NCBI GenBank assembly: GCA_964370065.1
Contig: CAYJGK010000014.1
Span: 1-43,206 of the forward strand
Source of the DNA: CAMQRS01 sp964370065
Lineage (GTDB): Bacteria; Bacillota_I; Bacilli_A; Erysipelotrichales; Erysipelotrichaceae
Direction: 5' to 3'
Length of the DNA stretch: 43,206 nt
Below the pieces are notes generated by a model. That model worked only from the letters and a program-made list of their open reading frames with translations. It had not been told where the DNA came from and searched no databases. The translations under genes and the position numbers were made by a program. Positions 6,746 through 15,711 of this stretch are shown here, piece after piece; position 1 is the stretch's first letter; each line of letters begins with the position of its first letter.

Positions 6746-7528
6746 TTATAAAGTTTTACTTTTTTTGCGATTGAATAAATAGTAAGCAATTAATAAGGCA
6801 CTAATTGCTAACACAATAATTGTACTCAATGCGTTAATACTTGGGTTTACCCTTTTACTCATCGTATACACGACAATTGATATATTATTCACTCCATTTC
6901 CTGTGACAAAGTATGAGATGATAAAATCATCAAATGACATGGTAAAGGCAATTAGTGCCCCTGCAATAATCCCAGGCGTTAATTGTGGAATAATAACTTT
7001 CCTTAATGCAGTAAAGGGAGACGCTCCTAAATCCATAGCTGCATCTAATAAATTAGGATCTAACCTTCTAATTCTTGGCATGACACTTAGCATTACATAA
7101 GGAATACAAAATGCGATATGAGATAATAATAAGGTCATAAATCCTTTTTCAATACGTAGTGATGTAAAAAATAACATCAATCCGATTGCGGTAACAATTT
7201 CTGGATTTAAAATCGGTAATTGATTCACCTGTTCTACAAATTGTTTTAATATCTTTCTTGACTTACTTAATCCAATACATGCTAATGTCCCAACAATTGT
7301 TGAAACAACAGTAGCAATTACAGCGATGACAATCGTTGTTTGAATAGCTTCTAGCATAGTTGAATTTTCAAACATGCTCTCATACCATTTTAATGAGAAC
7401 CCCGTAAACTTAGATAATGATTTACTCTCATTAAAAGAAAAGAACATCATATATGTAATTGGTAAATATAGGAATGCTAATAATAATAGTAAGTAAATTG
7501 AACTACCTATTTTTTTTCTTTGTTTCAT
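6746..7528 (-). CDS. potC: Spermidine/putrescine ABC transporter permease
   Basis: The 260-residue inner-membrane permease has about six transmembrane helices and a binding-protein-dependent transport EAA loop (DLGASPFTALRKVIIPQLTPG) that docks on PotA. Its ATG overlaps the potB stop by one base (TAATG), and GGAGG lies 9 bases upstream, so it is translationally coupled. It forms the channel with PotB. Confidence 0.93.
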   Translation of the reverse strand: MKQRKKIGSSIYLLLLLAFLYLPITYMMFFSFNESKSLSKFTGFSLKWYESMFENSTMLEAIQTTIVIAVIATVVSTIVGTLACIGLSKSRKILKQFVEQVNQLPILNPEIVTAIGLMLFFTSLRIEKGFMTLLLSHIAFCIPYVMLSVMPRIRRLDPNLLDAAMDLGASPFTALRKVIIPQLTPGIIAGALIAFTMSFDDFIISYFVTGNGVNNISIVVYTMSKRVNPSINALSTIIVLAISALLIAYYLFNRKKSKTL

Positions 7529-8352
7529 TATTCATTACCTCCTTTATCTACCTTTTTAGTTAAGTACATAGAGAGCATAATAATCAATGCCATAATTAAT
7601 GATATCGCGCTACCAAAGTTCCAATCACCAGTTGAAACAAAGTAATTTTCAATTAGATTTCCTACTAATAACTCGCTTCCCCCACCCAGTAACTTAGGAA
7701 TAAAGAAACTCGATACAGCCGGCAAAAATACTAAAGTAATACCCGATATCACACCTGGTATAGATAAAGGTAAAATTATTTTTCTAAACGTTTGAAAACG
7801 ATTGGCTCCTAAATCTTGACTCGCTTCAATTAAACTTTTATCCATTTTAGATAAACTCGAATGAATTTGAATAATCATAAAAGGAATAAAGTTATAAACC
7901 ATTCCCAATATTACAGCAAACTTAGTATAGATTAATTGAATTTTTTCAAACCCTAAAAATTCTAAGAAATTATTGATTAATCCATTATCACTTAATATTC
8001 CAATCCAAGCATATGTGCGCACTAACATATTAATCCACATTGGTAATGTGATTAATAAAATAAATAAAGTCGCATGTTTTAATTGTAACTTAGAAATAAA
8101 GTAAGCTGCAGGATAACCAATTAGAATACAAATAATCGTAGTCATTAGTGCAATTTCTAATGAATTAATCACCACATCAATAAACAATTGATCTGAGAAA
8201 AAACGAATAAAGTTCTCTGCTGTAAACTGTAACGTTAAAGTATCATTACCAGATGTTGTCGTTGCATATAATACAATTAACAACATGGGCACTACGATAA
8301 AAATTGAAATCCATATTACATAAGGTTGCACTAATCTTGCAAACATCTTCAT
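7528..8352 (-). CDS. potB: Spermidine/putrescine ABC transporter permease
   Basis: The 274-residue permease has about six transmembrane helices and the EAA loop DLGANRFQTFRKIILPLSIPG. It pairs with PotC. The start ATG is two bases after the potA stop. A near-consensus ribosome binding site is lacking (GGAT only), so translation may depend on coupling to potA. Confidence 0.92.
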   Translation of the reverse strand: MKMFARLVQPYVIWISIFIVVPMLLIVLYATTTSGNDTLTLQFTAENFIRFFSDQLFIDVVINSLEIALMTTIICILIGYPAAYFISKLQLKHATLFILLITLPMWINMLVRTYAWIGILSDNGLINNFLEFLGFEKIQLIYTKFAVILGMVYNFIPFMIIQIHSSLSKMDKSLIEASQDLGANRFQTFRKIILPLSIPGVISGITLVFLPAVSSFFIPKLLGGGSELLVGNLIENYFVSTGDWNFGSAISLIMALIIMLSMYLTKKVDKGGNE

Positions 8353-8354
8353 AA

Positions 8355-9926
8355 CTAATATCCAATCTTAGACATTATATGAATGTCTTCAGGTGTGAAG
8401 TTTAACCCTACTACTGCTTCTTCATCAATATTTTTAGTAGTGTGAATTTTAAATTCCCTACCTCTAGTTGAGAAAGCAATCGTATACGTACCTTCTTTAA
8501 TATCTTCTACATCAAAGTCATAGTCAACATTTGTTATTTCTATTTTTTCATCTGTATCTAAATCCCATGCAACAGCATCTGCCCATGTTTTCAAATCTGT
8601 ATCAATAGCTATAGCTTCTTTCAATTCATCAATATTTTTAAAGAAGTCAAATGCGGCGACACCAATTCTTTTTTGCTCATCTTGAATATATTTTTGTTTG
8701 ACAACAATAATGTTCACGCTAATTTCAGTGCCTTCTTTTGTTTTAAAAATAACTGGGTAGGTTCCTTCTTGTGCTTGTACATCATATTCTACCTTACTTA
8801 ATGAGACGTAATCTTCACTCTCTTGTTCCCAAGCTTGTGCATCCGCACGTGCAATAATCTCATCTTTAGTTAAATTTTCAATTTCTTGAATATCCACATA
8901 GAAACTATTAGCACTAATATATTCTTTTGCACGCTCATTAAATACTGGCTGTTTGTTTGAAACAGTCATCGTCACCTCTACTTTATTTCCTTGTTGTGTT
9001 TCCACAATGACTTCATTATGTACTCCTTTAAATAAAACCGACTTGACTTTCCCATTTAATTTACCTTTATTTTTAGTCACAATATCTATATCTTCAGGAC
9101 GAATCACAATATCAATTGTTTCCTCTTTTTTAAACCCAAAGTCCACACAATCGAATTGCTTACCATCAAACTCAACTTTATAATCTTCTAACATTGTTCC
9201 TTCAATAATATTACTATCCCCAATAAAGTTAGCTACATATTCATTTTCAGGTTCATTATAAATATCAGTTGCTGAACCTACTTGTTGGATTTCTCCCTCT
9301 TTCATAACAACTATCTTATCTGACATCGTCAATGCTTCTTCTTGATCATGTGTAACATAAATAAAAGTAATTCCTACTTCTTGTTGAATGCGTTTTAATT
9401 CAATTTGCATTTCTTTTCTTAATTTTAAATCTAGCGCTCCTAGAGGTTCATCTAATAGTAAAACTTTAGGTTCATTAACTAACGCTCTTGCAATAGCAAT
9501 ACGCTGTTGTTGTCCCCCACTTAATTGGTCAATTCTTCTATTTTCATATCCCTCTAAGTTCACTAACTTCAGCATTGTCATTACTTTTTGACGAATGACA
9601 TCTTCACTCATTTTTTTGATTTTTAAACCAAATGCGATATTTTCATAAATATTCATATGTGGGAATAATGCATATTTTTGAAATACTGTATTTAGCTCTC
9701 TTTTGTATGGAGGTAATTTAGAAATTTCCTCATTATCAAAAATTACTTGCCCTTCATTTTGTTCTAGAAATCCTCCTAGAATACGTAATAATGTTGTTTT
9801 ACCACAACCTGATGGACCTAATAAAGTAACAAACTCATTTTCATAAATATCTAAGTTAATTCCTTTCAATACGATTTGTCCATCGAAATCTTTTACTATA
9901 TTAATAAATTGTATTAATTTTTTCAT
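8355..9926 (-). CDS. potA: Polyamine ABC transporter ATPase with two inserted Ig-like repeats
   Basis: The 523-residue ATPase drives polyamine uptake. Seen: Walker A GPSGCGKTT (37-45), LSGGQQQR (135-142), Walker B LLLDEP (156-161) and the H-loop THD. PotA is usually ~350-380 residues. The extra ~175 residues lie inside the C-terminal TOBE region: the TOBE start RPEDIDIV (about 276-283) and its closing strand VGLNFTPEDIHIM are separated by two related repeats at about 337-411 and 423-498. Both share A-x-AW and YD...EGTY.(V/I).F.T..G. These resemble Ig-like modules of Gram-positive surface proteins (recollection). ATG at 9926 is preferred over TTG at 9938 because GGGAG sits just upstream. Confidence 0.92.
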   Translation of the reverse strand: MKKLIQFINIVKDFDGQIVLKGINLDIYENEFVTLLGPSGCGKTTLLRILGGFLEQNEGQVIFDNEEISKLPPYKRELNTVFQKYALFPHMNIYENIAFGLKIKKMSEDVIRQKVMTMLKLVNLEGYENRRIDQLSGGQQQRIAIARALVNEPKVLLLDEPLGALDLKLRKEMQIELKRIQQEVGITFIYVTHDQEEALTMSDKIVVMKEGEIQQVGSATDIYNEPENEYVANFIGDSNIIEGTMLEDYKVEFDGKQFDCVDFGFKKEETIDIVIRPEDIDIVTKNKGKLNGKVKSVLFKGVHNEVIVETQQGNKVEVTMTVSNKQPVFNERAKEYISANSFYVDIQEIENLTKDEIIARADAQAWEQESEDYVSLSKVEYDVQAQEGTYPVIFKTKEGTEISVNIIVVKQKYIQDEQKRIGVAAFDFFKNIDELKEAIAIDTDLKTWADAVAWDLDTDEKIEITNVDYDFDVEDIKEGTYTIAFSTRGREFKIHTTKNIDEEAVVGLNFTPEDIHIMSKIGY

Positions 9927-9941
9927 GTTCTCTCCCAATTT

Positions 9942-10475
9942 TTAAAAATTAGGTGGGGTACTCACCCATAATATTACAGCTTCCTTTTTACACTCATTCG
10001 CTAAATAATGTCTATGATTTGCTTGAATATAAAATGTATCGCCTTTATTTAATTGATAAGCCGTTCCACCTTCGTATAGTGTTACTACACCTTTTAGTAC
10101 ATACCCAAATTCTTCTCCGTTATAAGGATCTAGTATTTGTGATGTTTTTCCTTCTTGTAAAGTTAACAGGATTGGTTCCATTGCATTCTTTTGTGCATTA
10201 GGAACAATCCAATGAGTGGTGGCTCCATCTTGTTCGTTGATATAGTAATCTTCTTTTGTAAAAACTTTTTTATAATTTTTATCAGCCTTAAAAAAATCAG
10301 ATAAATTGCTTCCTAAAGCTTCTAAAATATCGTCTAATGTATCGATGGCTGGAGTTGTCAAATCACGTTCTAATTGTGATAAAAAACCCTTGCTTAATTC
10401 ACAACGATTGGCTAATTCTTCTAAAGTTAAATTTTTCTGCGTTCGCATATTTTTTAATTTTTGCCCAATTTCCAT
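9942..10475 (-). CDS. XRE-family regulator with C-terminal cupin, likely repressor of the pot operon
   Basis: The 177-residue protein has an N-terminal helix-turn-helix of the XRE type (MEIGQKLKNMRTQKNLTLEELANRC...LSKGFLSQLERD) and a C-terminal cupin (about 105-177) with PYNGEEFGYVLKG and GDTFYIQANHRHYL. This is the architecture of PuuR-like sensors of small metabolites. It is the first gene of the pot operon, a few bases before potA. I chose ATG at 10475 (AGAGAGG 8 bases upstream) over GTG at 10484. Polyamine sensing is inferred from context. Confidence 0.88.
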   Translation of the reverse strand: MEIGQKLKNMRTQKNLTLEELANRCELSKGFLSQLERDLTTPAIDTLDDILEALGSNLSDFFKADKNYKKVFTKEDYYINEQDGATTHWIVPNAQKNAMEPILLTLQEGKTSQILDPYNGEEFGYVLKGVVTLYEGGTAYQLNKGDTFYIQANHRHYLANECKKEAVILWVSTPPNF

Positions 10476-10494
10476 GATTAACACCTCTCTATTT

Positions 10495-10511
10495 GTTTAG
10501 TAACACTAAAC
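10495..10511. promoter_or_regulatory. Candidate operator of the pot operon
   Basis: The perfect inverted repeat GTTTAGT-AAC-ACTAAAC begins 20 bases upstream of the regulator start codon, next to TATAGT (minus strand, a possible -10). Its size and position suit autoregulation by the XRE-cupin protein (inference). Confidence 0.5.
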
Positions 10512-10580
10512 TTACTATAACACTTTGCGAAACTTATTATATTATTTTTTTTTTAGAAATGCAATAGTTAAAACACAAAA

Positions 10581-10618
10581 AAAACAGATTATTTTCACTT
10601 TTGAAAACTATCTGTTTT
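10581..10618 (-). terminator. Terminator of trxA
   Basis: AAAACAGAT/ATCTGTTTT outer stem (10581-10589 with 10610-10618) with an inner TTTTC/GAAAA pairing. On the minus strand it is followed by eight T residues. Confidence 0.8.
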
Positions 10619-10626
10619 TATTCTTA

Positions 10627-10932
10627 TTATAATGCTGTTTTTACGAATTTTTCAATCATTGGTTTAGGATTGAATCCAACTGTACTATTCACCATTTTTC
10701 CATCTTTGAAAAGCATTAATGCAGGAATAGACATCACTGAAAATTGTTGTGCTAGCGTTCCTTCTTCGTCTACGTTTACTTTACGGAATTTCACATTAGT
10801 CATTTCTGTAGCTAACTCTTCTAAAACTGGTCCCATCATTTTGCATGGACCACACCAATCTGCATAAAAGTCTACTAAAGTGACTCCTTCGCTAATTACT
10901 TCATTAAAATTGCTTGTTGTTAATTTTTCCAT
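10627..10932 (-). CDS. trxA: Thioredoxin
   Basis: The 101-residue classical thioredoxin is a cytosolic protein disulfide reductant. The active site WCGPCK is at 26-31, with the conserved cis-Pro segment MSIPALMLFKDG and the buried FYADW strand. The ATG follows an AGGAGG-type site. It lies 17 bases after the HAD phosphatase gene and probably shares its transcript. No thioredoxin reductase is seen in the window. Confidence 0.96.
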   Translation of the reverse strand: MEKLTTSNFNEVISEGVTLVDFYADWCGPCKMMGPVLEELATEMTNVKFRKVNVDEEGTLAQQFSVMSIPALMLFKDGKMVNSTVGFNPKPMIEKFVKTAL

Positions 10933-10949
10933 TCATAACCTCCTGTAGA

Positions 10950-11765
10950 TTAAAACCCTAATTGGGTTAAATAGTTCGCAATACCATCTTCATTATTGCT
11001 ACTACATATAGCATAACACACTTCTTTAACTGTATCTAGTGCATTGCTCATAGCAATACCAGTTCCTACTTCTAGCATGGATATATCGTTTTCTCCATCA
11101 CCAAACACAAGTACTTCTTCCTTAGTATAATTGTACTTTTTCATAATGAAAGATAAAGCATTTCCTTTGCTTATTTCTTTAGGGTGGATTTCAATCCAAT
11201 GTGGCATAATTCTTCCATACCAAAATTTTTTATCTAAATCAACTAAGTATTTTGCTGCTGTATCAATGACACTTGGCTGCGCGCAAATACATACCTTATT
11301 AATGCGTTGTTCAATTTCATTAATATGTTTGATAAAATTAATATCTCTATGCTTCACATTTTCTACTTGGCTATGCTTTAACCAATACGATTCTTCCTGT
11401 CCTTCTGGTAACATAATATAGGCATCGTGTTCTCCCATAATTAATAATTCAATATTTAACGGAGATAGATAATCAATAATTTCTTGGGCATTCTTATGCC
11501 CACAACGCATAACTTCACTATGGATTAAATCACTATAATCTAAGTATGCTACACCATTACCTTCAATAATAAATCCACCATTATTATTCATATTTAATAA
11601 TTGTACATATTCTTCTAAACGATTAATTGAGCGTCCACTAGCTAGAGCTAGTTTGATTCCTGCTTCTTGGATACTCATTAATTTATGGAATGTTTGCTCC
11701 CCTATTTTTTTATCTGTTCTTAATAAAGTTCCATCCATATCCATTACTACTAATTTAACTGCCAT
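10950..11765 (-). CDS. Cof-type HAD-superfamily phosphatase
   Basis: The 271-residue cytosolic phosphatase is of the Cof/YidA type, acting on small phosphorylated metabolites, often sugar phosphates. Seen: motif I DMDGTLL near the N-terminus, motif II ALASGRS, the C2-type cap, and motif IV GDGENDISML with the late Lys of motif III (EISKGNAL). ATG at 11765 has GGAGG 5 bases upstream; the longer frame starts inside that site. Substrate not deducible. Confidence 0.9.
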   Translation of the reverse strand: MAVKLVVMDMDGTLLRTDKKIGEQTFHKLMSIQEAGIKLALASGRSINRLEEYVQLLNMNNNGGFIIEGNGVAYLDYSDLIHSEVMRCGHKNAQEIIDYLSPLNIELLIMGEHDAYIMLPEGQEESYWLKHSQVENVKHRDINFIKHINEIEQRINKVCICAQPSVIDTAAKYLVDLDKKFWYGRIMPHWIEIHPKEISKGNALSFIMKKYNYTKEEVLVFGDGENDISMLEVGTGIAMSNALDTVKEVCYAICSSNNEDGIANYLTQLGF

Positions 11766-11841
11766 GATTTCCTCCATATTGTATTCTACAATTAGTATCT
11801 ATTATAAACGTTTTTTTTATAAAAGAAAGCAGAATGAAAAA

Positions 11842-11861
11842 AAGAGGCCATTTGACCTCTT
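11842..11861 (-). terminator. Terminator of nagB
   Basis: AAGAGG/CCTCTT stem (11842-11847 with 11856-11861) followed on the minus strand by a run of T, directly after the nagB stop. Confidence 0.85.
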
Positions 11862-11864
11862 ATC

Positions 11865-12581
11865 TTATAATTTGCTAGCTGCTGCTTGATCCAATACAAC
11901 CGTTACATCAGGATGATTTTGTAAGATAGACGCTGGAACAGCTTCCGTAATTTCTCCTTTTACCATTCCTAATACCGCATCTGCTTTATTTTCCCCGACT
12001 GCAATTAATACAATTTTATTAGATTTCATAATTGTTGCAATTCCCATGGAAATTGCTTGCGTTGGCACTTTGCTCATATCGTTATCAAAGAAACGTGCAT
12101 TATCAGCAATTGTCATTTCTTGTAAATCTACAATATGTGTCAATGCATCAAATGAAGTCCCAGGTTCATTAAATCCAATGTGTGCATTACTTCCTATACC
12201 CAATACTTGTAAATCAATTTGATGTGCTGCCATTTCTTTTTCGTAAGCATCACAATCCGCTTGTGTACTACCATAAGGTAATTTAGTATTAACAGGATTA
12301 ATATCAATGTGCTTGAATAAGTTTTCATTCATAAACGTATAATAACTTTGTTCATGGTCACGATCAATTCCTACATATTCATCTAAATTAAATGACATAG
12401 TTGTTTGATACGAAACGTTTTTTGCTTCATAATCTTTTACCATTTCTTGGTATAATCCAACTGGGCTTGATCCTGTTGCTAATCCTAGCACTACATTTTC
12501 TTTAGAAGTCATAACTTCCTTCATTACTTCATACGCCTTAGCACTTACTTCAGCGTAGTCTTTACATACAATAACTTTCAT
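11865..12581 (-). CDS. nagB: Glucosamine-6-phosphate deaminase
   Basis: The 238-residue enzyme converts glucosamine 6-phosphate to fructose 6-phosphate and ammonia, linking amino-sugar breakdown to glycolysis. Seen: GLATGSSPVGLY (phosphate loop), FNLDEYVG, and the catalytic segment IGSNAHIGFNEPG. The length is typical of the short Gram-positive form. It is a monocistronic unit with its own sigma-A promoter and terminator. NanE, further along the window, would feed this pathway only if a NagA is present elsewhere. Confidence 0.96.
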   Translation of the reverse strand: MKVIVCKDYAEVSAKAYEVMKEVMTSKENVVLGLATGSSPVGLYQEMVKDYEAKNVSYQTTMSFNLDEYVGIDRDHEQSYYTFMNENLFKHIDINPVNTKLPYGSTQADCDAYEKEMAAHQIDLQVLGIGSNAHIGFNEPGTSFDALTHIVDLQEMTIADNARFFDNDMSKVPTQAISMGIATIMKSNKIVLIAVGENKADAVLGMVKGEITEAVPASILQNHPDVTVVLDQAAASKL

Positions 12582-12616
12582 TTTGTAATTCTCCTTTACT
12601 TGTACTCACATTAATT

Positions 12617-12645
12617 ATCATACTCTATAAACATAGTGATTTCAA
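12617..12645 (-). promoter_or_regulatory. Sigma-A promoter of nagB
   Basis: Minus strand: -35 TTGAAA (12640-12645), 17-base spacer, -10 TATGAT (12617-12622). Confidence 0.65.
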
Positions 12646-12659
12646 GGGAAAGTAATACG

Positions 12660-13490
12660 CTATGATTTATATTTTTCTAGAAAAGTGACTTCTTTCGTAT
12701 CATCATAATAACCTAATACTTTATCTAAGTTTATATTGCTCATACAGCGAAATAAATTTTGCTCGACAACGGGGCTAATTTCACGATATTGTTTGACCAA
12801 TTGTTTCATTTCATCACGCTTACTAGTTTTATCTTTTTGACCTTTCTCTTTTTCGATCAATTCTGTAAATCGACAAGCGCACTGCAGAAATGTTAGTTCA
12901 TTACTATTTTTAAAACGAATAATATCTTGTTCTTTTACTAAATAAAATGGGCGAATTAACTCCATTCCTTCAAAATTAGCACTTTTTAATTTAGGCATCA
13001 TTGTTGAAATCTCACCAGCATAAAACATATTCATTAGGGTTGTTTCAATCACATCATCATAATGATGCCCTAATGCAATTTTATTACATCCCATTTCTTG
13101 TGCGAAGCGATATAAATAACCTCTACGCATTTTCGCACACATATAGCATGCGTTTTTTTGAATCGTATGTACATAATCAAAAATTTGAGTTTCTTTAATG
13201 ACAATTGGAATATCCAACAGTACTGCATTGCCTTTGATTTGTTGTAAATTCTCTCTATTATAACCAGGATTCATAACAATGAATTTCACACTAAAGGCTA
13301 CTTTGCTATAGCGTTGCAGCATTTGCATACATTTAGCTAGTATCATACTGTCTTTCCCACCACTGATACAGACTGCAATTACATCATTTTCTTGTATTAA
13401 ATCATAAATGGTAATAGCCTTCATAAATTTTGAATATATTTCTTTACGAAATGCTTTTGTTAATTGGTGTTCTATTTGTTTGCTTTTCAT
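12660..13490 (-). CDS. TtcA-like PP-loop ATPase (tRNA 2-thiocytidine-type thiolase family)
   Basis: The 276-residue cytosolic protein has the N-type PP-loop ISGGKDSM (about 42-49), which adenylates the substrate. It has a CxxC pair in NACYMCAKMRRGYLY and a later CAC in FLQCACRFTE, the cysteine positions that hold an Fe-S cluster in TtcA-type tRNA thiolases. GHHYDDVIETTLMN is the family's signature. Modification of tRNA cytosine 32 is the known activity of TtcA; in Bacillota the substrate is less certain. ATG at 13490 is chosen because GGAGG lies 6 bases upstream. Confidence 0.82.
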   Translation of the reverse strand: MKSKQIEHQLTKAFRKEIYSKFMKAITIYDLIQENDVIAVCISGGKDSMILAKCMQMLQRYSKVAFSVKFIVMNPGYNRENLQQIKGNAVLLDIPIVIKETQIFDYVHTIQKNACYMCAKMRRGYLYRFAQEMGCNKIALGHHYDDVIETTLMNMFYAGEISTMMPKLKSANFEGMELIRPFYLVKEQDIIRFKNSNELTFLQCACRFTELIEKEKGQKDKTSKRDEMKQLVKQYREISPVVEQNLFRCMSNINLDKVLGYYDDTKEVTFLEKYKS

Positions 13491-13505
13491 AATTTCCTCC
13501 AAAAG

Positions 13506-13529
13506 AAAAGGTAGATTACTCTACCTTTT
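13506..13529 (-). terminator. Terminator of the Bax inhibitor-1 gene
   Basis: Perfect 10-bp stem AAAAGGTAGA/TCTACCTTTT with a 4-base loop, immediately after the gene ending at 13533. It is near-symmetrical but lies inside the upstream leader of the TtcA-like gene. Confidence 0.8.
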
Positions 13530-13532
13530 CTA

Positions 13533-14231
13533 CTAATTTTTGTTTCCGACAAGACGTAAAATGTAAATGAATATGTTAACGAAATCTAAATATAATTCTA
13601 AAGCCGAATAAATACTTAATTTTGCTACCATGGCTTCATTTCCTTCGTTCGCAATATATAATTTCTTTGCTTTTTGTGCATCCCATGCTGTTAATCCAGT
13701 AAAGATTAATAATCCTACTGCCGAATATAAAAGCGAGTCTGTAGATAATCCAAATATTAATCCACCTATTACATTATAGATAATTAAGGCAAACAAACCT
13801 ACCATACAAATAGATCCCACTTTTGATAAATCTATTTTTGTTGTATAACCAATAATAACTAAACTTACAAAGTAGATAACCGTTGCTAAAAGTGCTACTG
13901 TAATCGATTCTAAGTTAAAGCTATAACTTAATGAAGATAATGTAATTCCAGTTAAGATTGAATAAGCAATAAACAATACTCTTGTTGTCGTAACTGATGC
14001 TTTGTTAATTCTAGCTCCTAATGCAATAACCACTCCCAATTGCGCAACCACAATTACGACAAACATAAACGGTGATGCACTTAATATTTGTTCTAAAAAC
14101 CCTGTTGCAAATGTGATTGATGCCACAACAAAGGTAATAAATAACCCTAGTGCCATCCATGCAAACGTTTTAGTCATATGTCTACTTAAACCAGTTTGAC
14201 TATATGCTTCCATTGATTGATGTGTATTCAT
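13533..14231 (-). CDS. Bax inhibitor-1 / YccA family membrane protein
   Basis: The 232-residue protein has seven transmembrane helices, as in the BI-1/YetJ family of pH-sensitive calcium leak channels. Seen: SRHMTKTFAWMALGLF at the first helix, ITGITLSS-type helix 4 (ILTGITLSSLSYSF), and the closing LYLDFVNIFIYILRLVG with the conserved Asp. ATG at 14231 has AGGAGG 6 bases upstream; the longer frame starts in front of that site. Confidence 0.93.
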   Translation of the reverse strand: MNTHQSMEAYSQTGLSRHMTKTFAWMALGLFITFVVASITFATGFLEQILSASPFMFVVIVVAQLGVVIALGARINKASVTTTRVLFIAYSILTGITLSSLSYSFNLESITVALLATVIYFVSLVIIGYTTKIDLSKVGSICMVGLFALIIYNVIGGLIFGLSTDSLLYSAVGLLIFTGLTAWDAQKAKKLYIANEGNEAMVAKLSIYSALELYLDFVNIFIYILRLVGNKN

Positions 14232-14292
14232 AATAATCCTCCTTTTTTTCATAAACTATATTATACACTATTTTTACATAATGTTAATCTTT

Positions 14293-15684
14293 TTAAAAAT
14301 ATGCCTGTGGATCGACTCTTGTTCCATAACTTCCACTTGCTGGTGTATATAAACCCCAACCTGCACTGCTTTGCCAATCACCAGTTGTATACCATGTCGC
14401 CACAGCTTCTTGAATACTTCCATGTAATAAGAACATTTCAACATGGGCATGTGGCCCTGTCGAATTTCCTGAACTACCTACATACCCAATGACTGAACCT
14501 TGAGTAATGACTACGTTTTTACCTACTGCATTCATTATGATGCTTGGTACAGATTCCAAATGATGGAAGTTCATAGCGTAAGAAACACCTTCCACATTGA
14601 ATATAATACGAACTGAGTTTCCCCCTCCAAATGGGGCACCTTTGCTTGGTCCATCCATATTTCCTAACCAACCGTTTGCAAACCCAGTACAAGCAAAAAC
14701 AATATAACAATCTGCTGGGGCTACAATTGGTGTTCCCATCGTCGCTGCATAATCGACTCCTCTATGTCCTGTTGACACACCTCTTGAAATCCAACTATTT
14801 TGAATCGGGTCAATTAATCCCTTGGATTCTAAATCGCCAACATTTGCGCTTCCATTATCAATTGCAAAGTGTGGTGATAAATTAGCAAGCGTCGCAGATG
14901 CTGTTTCTTGTTCATTTAATGATTTGTTTAATAAAGCAATTTGTGCTTCTAATTCAATGGCCATAGCATCATTATCCGCTTTTAATTGTTCTAAACCAGA
15001 TTTCGTTATTTCTAAATTTGTTTTTTGAATTTCTGTTGTGGCCTTTAATTGAATTTGGTTTTCTTTTTGAACAGCTAACTTTGACATATCTTCATCTAAT
15101 AGTCGCAATTGCTCTTTATCATTTTTTGTAAATAAGTCAATGCTACTTGTTTTACGAATTAAATCAACCAAATCCTCTGCTCCCATTACAAAGTCTAAAT
15201 ATTCGTTTGTATTAACACTTACTTGTAAGTTAACCATTCTTTCTTTAATTACGTTTTTACGGGCTTCAATATCTAACGTTGTTTGGGCAATGTCATCATC
15301 TAATTGAATAATATTTGCTTCCATTTGGGCAATTGAGGCATTAATCGTATCAATACTAGTTTGTGTAGATGTAATCTTAGCTAAATATCCTTTTGAGATT
15401 TCTTCTAAATTACTTAAATCTTCTTTTACTTCTCCAATATCAGAGCTAAGTCTATCCGCCGCTGCATCCGAATCATTTATCTTATTTTGAATATAAGATG
15501 CATATTGATTACATTCATCAATCTTACTTTGTTCACTTATAATTCCAGAACAATACTTTGTCCAATAATCTTCATTTCCTTCAAAGTCTAAGGCTTCAAC
15601 TTGAGTAAAACGGACCATAATTGAACAAGAGAAGATGGCAAATACGATCATATAAGCAGTATATCTTTTCATTGTTTGTTTCAT
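14293..15684 (-). CDS. Secreted coiled-coil M23 peptidase (murein hydrolase or its activator)
   Basis: The 463-residue exported protein has an N-terminal hydrophobic signal segment (about 9-27, with no lipobox), a long coiled coil (about 55-280) rich in Leu/Ile heptads, and a C-terminal M23 peptidase domain. The metal ligands look intact: HRGVDY (first His and Asp) and GPHAHVE (second pair). The layout is that of EnvC-like or PcsB/CwlO-associated cell-wall enzymes; here the M23 site is not degenerate, so direct peptidoglycan endopeptidase activity is likely. ATG at 15684 has AAGGAG 6 bases upstream. It acts outside the membrane, perhaps at the septum (inference). Confidence 0.88.
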   Translation of the reverse strand: MKQTMKRYTAYMIVFAIFSCSIMVRFTQVEALDFEGNEDYWTKYCSGIISEQSKIDECNQYASYIQNKINDSDAAADRLSSDIGEVKEDLSNLEEISKGYLAKITSTQTSIDTINASIAQMEANIIQLDDDIAQTTLDIEARKNVIKERMVNLQVSVNTNEYLDFVMGAEDLVDLIRKTSSIDLFTKNDKEQLRLLDEDMSKLAVQKENQIQLKATTEIQKTNLEITKSGLEQLKADNDAMAIELEAQIALLNKSLNEQETASATLANLSPHFAIDNGSANVGDLESKGLIDPIQNSWISRGVSTGHRGVDYAATMGTPIVAPADCYIVFACTGFANGWLGNMDGPSKGAPFGGGNSVRIIFNVEGVSYAMNFHHLESVPSIIMNAVGKNVVITQGSVIGYVGSSGNSTGPHAHVEMFLLHGSIQEAVATWYTTGDWQSSAGWGLYTPASGSYGTRVDPQAYF

Positions 15685-15711
15685 ACAATACTCCTTTTCA
15701 TACTCTTTCAT

